From NCBI GenBank assembly GCA_963682025.1, contig OY821521.1, positions 57,257,408 through 57,321,407 on the forward strand: a DNA stretch of 64,000 nucleotides, given 5' to 3'. Source of the stretch: Cordilura impudica (taxonomy: Eukaryota; Arthropoda; Insecta; Diptera; Scathophagidae). Positions 59,203-64,000 of the stretch are shown here, in pieces (position 1 is the stretch's first letter; each line of letters begins with the position of its first letter). The position numbers and the translations under genes were made by a program. Below the pieces are notes generated by a model. It was given only the letters and a program-made list of their open reading frames with translations, had not been told where the DNA came from and did not search any database.

Positions 59203-60509
59203 ACGGGTGATTTTTTAAGAGCTTGATAACTTTTTTTTTAAAAAAAACGCATAAAATTTGCAAAATCTCATCGGTTCTTTATTTGAAACGTTAGATTGGT
59301 CCATGACATTTACTTTTTGAAGATAATTTCATTTAAATGTTGACCGCGGCTGCGTCTTAGGTGGTCCATTCGGAAAGTCCAATTTTGGGCAACTTTTTCG
59401 AGCATTTCGGCCGGAATAGCCCGAATTTCTTCGGAAATGTTGTCTTCCAAAGCTGGAATAGTTGCTGGCTTATTTCTGTAGACTTTAGACTTGACGTAGC
59501 CCCACCAAAAATAGTCTAAAGGCGTCAAATCGCATGATCTTGGTGGCCAACTTACCGGTCCATTTCTTGAGATGAATTGTTCTCCGAAGTTTTCCCTCAA
59601 AATGGCCATAGAATCGCGAGCTGTGTGGCATGTAGCGCCATCTTGTTGAAACCACATGTCAACCAAGTTCAGTTCTTCCATTTTTGGCAACAAAAAGTTT
59701 GTTAGCATCGAACGATAGCGATCGCCATTCACCGTAACGTTGCGTCCAACAGCATCTTTGAAAAAATACGGTCCAATGATTCCACCAGCGTACAAACCAC
59801 ACCAAACAGTGCATTTTTCGGGATGCATGGGCAGTTCTTGAACGGCTTCTGGTTGCTCTTCACTCCAAATACGGCAATTTTGCTTATTTACGAAGCCATT
59901 CAACCAGAAATGAGCCTCATCGCTGAACAAAATTTGTCGATAAAAAAGCGGATTTTCTGCCAACTTTTCTAGGGCCCATTCACTGAAAATTAGACGTTGT
60001 GGCAGATCGTTCGGCTTCAGTTCTTGCACGAGCTGTATTTTATACGGTTTTACACCAAGATCTTTGCGTAAAATCTTCCATGTGGTCGAATAACACAAAC
60101 CCAATTGCTGCGAACGGCGACGAATCGACATTTCACGGTCTTCAGTAACACTCTCAGAAACAGACGCAATATTCTCTTCTGTACGCACTGTACGCATTCG
60201 TGTGGTTGGTTTAATGTCCAATAAAGTAAACTGAGTGCGAAACTTGGTCACAATCGCATTAATTGTTTGCTCACTTGGTCGATTATGTAGACCATAAATC
60301 GGACGTAAAGCGCGAAACACATTTCGAACCGAACACTGATTTTGGTAATAAAATTCAATGATTTGCAAGCGTTGCTCGTTAGTAAGTCTATTCATGATGA
60401 AATGTCAAAGCATACTGAGCATCTTTCTCTTTGACACCATGTCTGAAATCCCACGTGATCTGTCAAATACTAATGCATGAAAATCCTAACCTCAAAAAAA
60501 TCACCCGTT
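59203..60509 (-). mobile_element. mariner of DD41D (rosa-like) type, apparently complete
   Basis: 1307 bp with TIRs ACGGGTGATTTTTT (14 bp perfect, weaker similarity to about 25 bp) at 59203 and inverted to 60509. TA duplications at 59201-59202 and 60510-60511. It contains one uninterrupted transposase gene. A DD41D mariner called rosa is known from the fruit fly Ceratitis rosa. Confidence 0.92.
59310..60395 (-). CDS. mariner DD41D transposase, intact ORF
   Basis: 361 codons, the usual length for mariner transposases, starting at the first ATG inside the 5' TIR side (MNRLTNEQRLQIIEFYYQNQ). The N-terminal half carries two helix-turn-helix regions (about 5-55 and 75-115) that would bind the TIRs. 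The catalytic domain has Asp159 in FSDEAHF, Asp252 in FQQDGATCHTARD and Asp294 in DLTPLDYFWWG. The first interval is 92 residues, as in Mos1; the second is 41. WPPRSCDLTPLDYF is the conserved C-terminal block. No stop or frameshift is seen, so it could encode an active cut-and-paste enzyme. Codon usage is much less AT-biased than the surroundings, fitting a recent arrival. Confidence 0.93.
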   Translation of the reverse strand: MNRLTNEQRLQIIEFYYQNQCSVRNVFRALRPIYGLHNRPSEQTINAIVTKFRTQFTLLDIKPTTRMRTVRTEENIASVSESVTEDREMSIRRRSQQLGLCYSTTWKILRKDLGVKPYKIQLVQELKPNDLPQRLIFSEWALEKLAENPLFYRQILFSDEAHFWLNGFVNKQNCRIWSEEQPEAVQELPMHPEKCTVWCGLYAGGIIGPYFFKDAVGRNVTVNGDRYRSMLTNFLLPKMEELNLVDMWFQQDGATCHTARDSMAILRENFGEQFISRNGPVSWPPRSCDLTPLDYFWWGYVKSKVYRNKPATIPALEDNISEEIRAIPAEMLEKVAQNWTFRMDHLRRSRGQHLNEIIFKK

Positions 60510-60569
60510 ATAATACAAAATGAACCTTTTTAAGTTTCTAAATAAATATTTTTCGTAAAAATTAATTAA

Positions 60570-61273
60570 AAACAAGTAAGAAAATTATAGTCGGTCTAGA
60601 CCGACTGTACGATACCTATACCATGGTTTAGAAATCCTATCTCTTCAGCCCAACTAATTGGATATAGAAAATAAGCATAAACCAAATTTGGGTGGCATTG
60701 TTATTAATTTTTTTTGCCTTGGCATATGAAAAAGTTTATATCGGATGCAATATTTATATGGGTACTGGGTCGAAAGACGGACCGATCCTGACCATATTTG
60801 GTAAAGTCACTTAGATTTTGAAAAAATATATACAAACCAAATTTGAGACAAATCTGTGCAATATTTTTTGTTTTTTGATAGATTTAATGAAGATCGGGAA
60901 GCAATTCTATATGGGGCCTATGACTAAGAATTGTCCTATAGCAATTATTTTTGGACTACTTGTTAACGCGTACAAACCCAATTTGACTCAGATCTTTATT
61001 GTAATTTGGATCTTATGGCAACTTGTGTCGATTTCATAGCGGTCATTTGTATGGGGACTAGGTCTGAACATGGACCGAATTGTACCAGTTTCAATAGCGT
61101 TCATCCTATGGCCGATAAAACTTGTATACCAAATTTCATTAAAATATAATCATATTTGCGACCTATAGGTTGATTACAAAGTTTACATGGACACACAGAC
61201 GGACGGACGGACGGACGGACATCGCTAAATCTACTAAGAGTGTAATCCTGAGTCGATCGGTATAATAAAAGAT
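60570..61273 (-). mobile_element. HINE-A copy, natural 5' end truncated
   Basis: Perfect palindrome AGTCGGTCTAGACCGACT at 60589-60606. GGAC run at 61199-61220. Ends at 'gtataataaaaga', about 100 bp short. Confidence 0.85.
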
Positions 61274-61514
61274 AAATAAGCAGTTTGTGAACTCAATTAG
61301 TATTTATTTGATAGTTTGTTTGTCCGATTGTTCTATATTTCTGTCATATAGATTCGATCTAATTCTTGATATAATTATCCTGCTTGTTAATTTTTTTAAT
61401 TTTTGTACTTCTGATAAGGTAAACCTAGTGGTAATATAGACATAATTGAAATATATACAATTTTTATTACCATGAACTGTTGTATTTAATTGTTACTAAA
61501 AGTACTTATAAAAG

Positions 61515-61582
61515 ACATTGTGTCATTGATAAGCGCTTAGTCTAGCGCGAAACGCGCGTAGTTGTATCTACGTGTCACATCT
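61515..61582 (+). ncRNA. Hammerhead-like motif, core with two changes
   Basis: TTGATAA (core CUGANGA with two substitutions), GCGCT-loop-AGCGC (5-bp stem II), GAAA at 61549-61552. A strong stem III follows (CGTAG...CTACG plus outer pairs), ending GTC at 61574-61576. Stem I is not convincing. Not attached to a recognisable element. Confidence 0.4.
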
Positions 61583-61674
61583 AAATATTGAGCGAAAACT
61601 CTGAAGCTTTTATAAGCCACAGAATGATCACTATTTAATTTTGATCACCAGCTAATTTCATGTATTGTTATCAA

Positions 61675-62464
61675 ATTTTTATACCCTATACCACTATGTG
61701 GTTTGGGTATAATGACTTTGTGCTGCTGTTTGTAACAACCAAAAATATTTGACCTAGACCCATCTTTAATTATACCGATCGAATCAGAATCACTTTCTGA
61801 GTTGATTTAACAATGTCTGTCCGTCCGTCCGTCCGTCCGTCTGTGTGTCCATGTAAAGCTTGTAATCAAACTGCACGTCGCAAATATGAATGTATTTTGA
61901 TGAAATTTGGTACCTAAGCTTTTGTCGGCCATGGGATGAACGCTATTGAAATTGGTGAGAATCGGTCCATGTTCAGACCTAGCCCCCATACAAATTACCC
62001 ATATGAAATCGACATAAATTGCCATAAGATCCAAATTGTCATATAGATCTTACTCAAATTGGGTTTGTATGCGTTCATTACATCCATTAATGAGTAGTCC
62101 AAAAATGATCCCTTTGACCCCATATAGAGCTGTTTCCCGATCTTCACTTAAATCTATTAAAAAACAAAAATATTGCACTGATTCTTCTCAAATTTTGTTT
62201 GTATATATTTTTGCAAAATACAAGAGACTTTACCAAACATGATCAGGATCGGTCCATTTTTGGACCAAGTCCCTATATAGATATAGCATCCGATATGAAC
62301 TTTTTCATATCTGCAGCCAAAAAAATTAATAAAAATCCCCCTCAAATTTGGTTTTTGCTTATTTTCTATGTCCAGTTAGTTGGGCCTAAGAGATAGGGTC
62401 TCGAAACGCATGGTATAGGGTATCGTATAGTCGGTCTAGACCGACTATAATTTTCTTACTTGTT
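61675..62464 (+). mobile_element. HINE-A copy, full length
   Basis: Both ends intact (TTTTTATACCCTATACCACT; palindrome at 62431-62448; CTTACTTGTTT). Left hairpin arm is of the GAATC type, right arm GAGTT, so the pairing is broken. Confidence 0.88.
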
Positions 62465-62482
62465 TATGTATATGTTTGTACA

Positions 62483-62849
62483 TCTGTAATATTAATAGGC
62501 TAGTCGAATTTTTGTAACCGATGTTTTATTCTACCGCTTTATCCCGATTTTGACCAAACGTTTATTATTTGAAAGTTATTTCTTTTTTGCCGTTTTGCAA
62601 ATTTACAGATGTTTAAATTTTTTCACTTATTTTGAGTAAATTGCATCTGAAGTTGCTACTAACACATACATAAAATTATACATATGCTATGTATTTTTTA
62701 TTAAATTTGTTAATGTATTTGTTAATAAGTTGGTTATCTTCCTTCACAATAATAATAAACCATAAAAGTGTTGGTTTGTGAATTGGCTAAGTTGAGAAAT
62801 AAAGCTGCCCAGAAAATGCACTCGAATTTCGAGCGCTGGAATCTGCTAG
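62483..62849 (+). mobile_element. Heli-N copy, only one on the plus strand
   Basis: TC start at 62483 preceded by A; hairpin CTCGAATTTCGAG at 62821-62833; CTAG at 62846-62849 followed by T. Lies 18 bp after HINE-A. Confidence 0.88.
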
Positions 62850-62952
62850 TATTCGTAGATCAGCACTACCAAATTAAAGAGCTTAAATTCAAACTAAGTA
62901 AAAAATTTAGTAAAAAAAAAATATTTATTCTTCCCCATCAATTTCAGCGCCT

Positions 62953-63405
62953 CTAAATTAATCCGCCTCCAGTAAAATACACGTATGCCAATTTTTTTTT
63001 TATAATTTTCAAAATAGTTGTAAAGTTGATTTCAGCTTTTATCTTTTTCGTCGATCTAAAACGTAGTCCTCGAAGGATCTTTTGAGTTTCTTGAATAGTC
63101 AGAATAACCCTTTTTTGAAAAAAAATTAGTATTTTGAGAATCGATCGGAATTTCACACGCCTGAAGCCGAGAATATCTTTTAGAATGATATTGACTAATT
63201 CTTTTAAAATGTCATCGGTATCGGCAATATTTTTAGTTGTCAATTGACGATTTTGCAGCACCAAGTATTTGATTTCTTTTACGTGTTTTTCTCGTCCCGC
63301 TCTTTGCCTTCCCTCTTGGAGCTGTTTGTACCACTTGTATATAGCTGAAATTTTATTCCGCAAACAAAATTTTATATAACTAATAGTGTGAAAGCAGCAC
63401 TATTG
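62953..63405 (-). pseudogene. mariner transposase N-terminal relic
   Basis: IKFCLRNKISA followed by YKWYKQLQEGR, then VKEIKYLVLQNRQLTTKNIA and ILKDILGFRRVKFR. These are the HTH1, linker and HTH2 blocks of the N-terminal domain of canonical (DD34D) mariners. The catalytic domain is absent. A different lineage from the intact DD41D copy. Confidence 0.7.
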
Positions 63406-63409
63406 AAAC

Positions 63410-64000
63410 AATGGAGATATTCAGCCCAATTCTAAAAAAAAATTCCGCATGAAATATCACACTTCTCCCCTATTATGAATAAAAATTGCTTCGGAAAAAG
63501 AATTCGATGGGAAAAAAGTAGTTATTCTCAATGCACTTGAATTTGGTTTCCCACCCCCAAAAAAAAAATGAACCTGACAAAACAGACGGGAGTTTATATA
63601 AAAATGTACGAATTATTTTTATAAAACAAAGTATATATAAAAAAATTAATATTTTATTGTTCTTGTAGATTGAAGACCACAAATAAAGCCCAACATCAAC
63701 TTTTGTTAACTTTAATGAAATCCAATTCAGGCATTGATTGCGTTTTCCATAGATTCAGCCCGCAAATTACTTCTAGCAATCCTTTAGCTATTTCGTTGTT
63801 GTTATTCTACACCCATTTCCTCCACTATTCATTTTTTATTTAATTTTTCTTTAAAATAAATTTAGAAAATTGTCATTAAGCAAAACAACTGGCTTCGTAA
63901 TTCGATGATGCCACTTATTCATTTTTTTTGTTCACGCGGATTTATAATTGGAGGATTTTTCTAGAGAAAAGTATTGTCCGTGAGAAAGAAATTCCTTGAG
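63410..64000. other. AT-rich sequence, no recognised feature
   Basis: No convincing coding or repeat structure seen up to the window edge. Confidence 0.4.

Overview
The window is eukaryotic, AT-rich and almost entirely non-coding. Short introns with GT/AG borders, long CAA/AAT (poly-Q/poly-N) coding runs, and the set of transposon families (Tc1, mariner, piggyBac, Penelope-like, non-LTR retrotransposon, Helitron, Helentron/DINE-like) point to a schizophoran fly, most likely a large-genome calyptrate (blowfly, flesh-fly or house-fly type). The taxon is an inference. I see no prokaryotic, viral or organellar genes, no rRNA or tRNA gene and no CRISPR array.

Layout. The one convincing host coding segment is a large exon at 12079-14366 (+): an in-frame acceptor, about 760 codons rich in Asn, Gln, His and Pro, and a consensus donor. 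The window therefore probably lies inside a long gene whose other exons are outside it or unrecognised. The rest is intronic or intergenic sequence filled with mobile elements of several ages. Left part (0-10 kb): HINE-A and Helitron copies, an 18-bp AT minisatellite (2.07-3.72 kb), a foldback MITE, a hammerhead-like inverted repeat (5.14-5.60 kb), and a dead Tc1 (about 5.86-9.59 kb) carrying a dead piggyBac-like element (7227-9372, TTAA target duplication) and a Helitron. From about 21.8 down to 16.06 kb runs a decayed non-LTR retrotransposon on the minus strand. It is split by a Helitron (18467-19584) that contains a HINE-A, and by a 5'-truncated Penelope-like element (about 18061-16505) whose tail keeps a hammerhead ribozyme motif. 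At 30.4-31.7 kb lies a decayed transposase resembling RAG1. From 34.3 to 41.5 kb there are low-complexity arrays and clustered HINE-A copies. From 41.7 to 44 kb there is a TIR element, a Tc1 relic and a Helitron-in-HINE nest. From 45.5 to 54.9 kb a second AT minisatellite reverses orientation and is interrupted by HINE-A copies, a MITE and a 570-bp palindrome. At 55.3-56.4 kb there is a spliced C-terminal coding relic beside an unknown repeat. At 59203-60509 sits an apparently intact mariner of DD41D type. The right end has more HINE-A, a Helitron and a mariner N-terminal relic.

Two non-autonomous families dominate. HINE-A (about 750-800 bp, some 20 copies or fragments) has the architecture described for Helentron-associated (DINE-1-like) elements: a 5' terminal motif repeated inverted near the 3' end, then an 18-bp palindrome and a CTTACTTGTTT-type tail. 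Heli-N (about 370 bp, ten copies) has TC and CTAG ends, a hairpin near CTAG, and A^T insertion sites. HINE-A sits inside Heli-N at 18.7 kb, and Heli-N sits inside HINE-A at 43.4 kb, so their activity overlapped. Only the mariner has an uninterrupted transposase.
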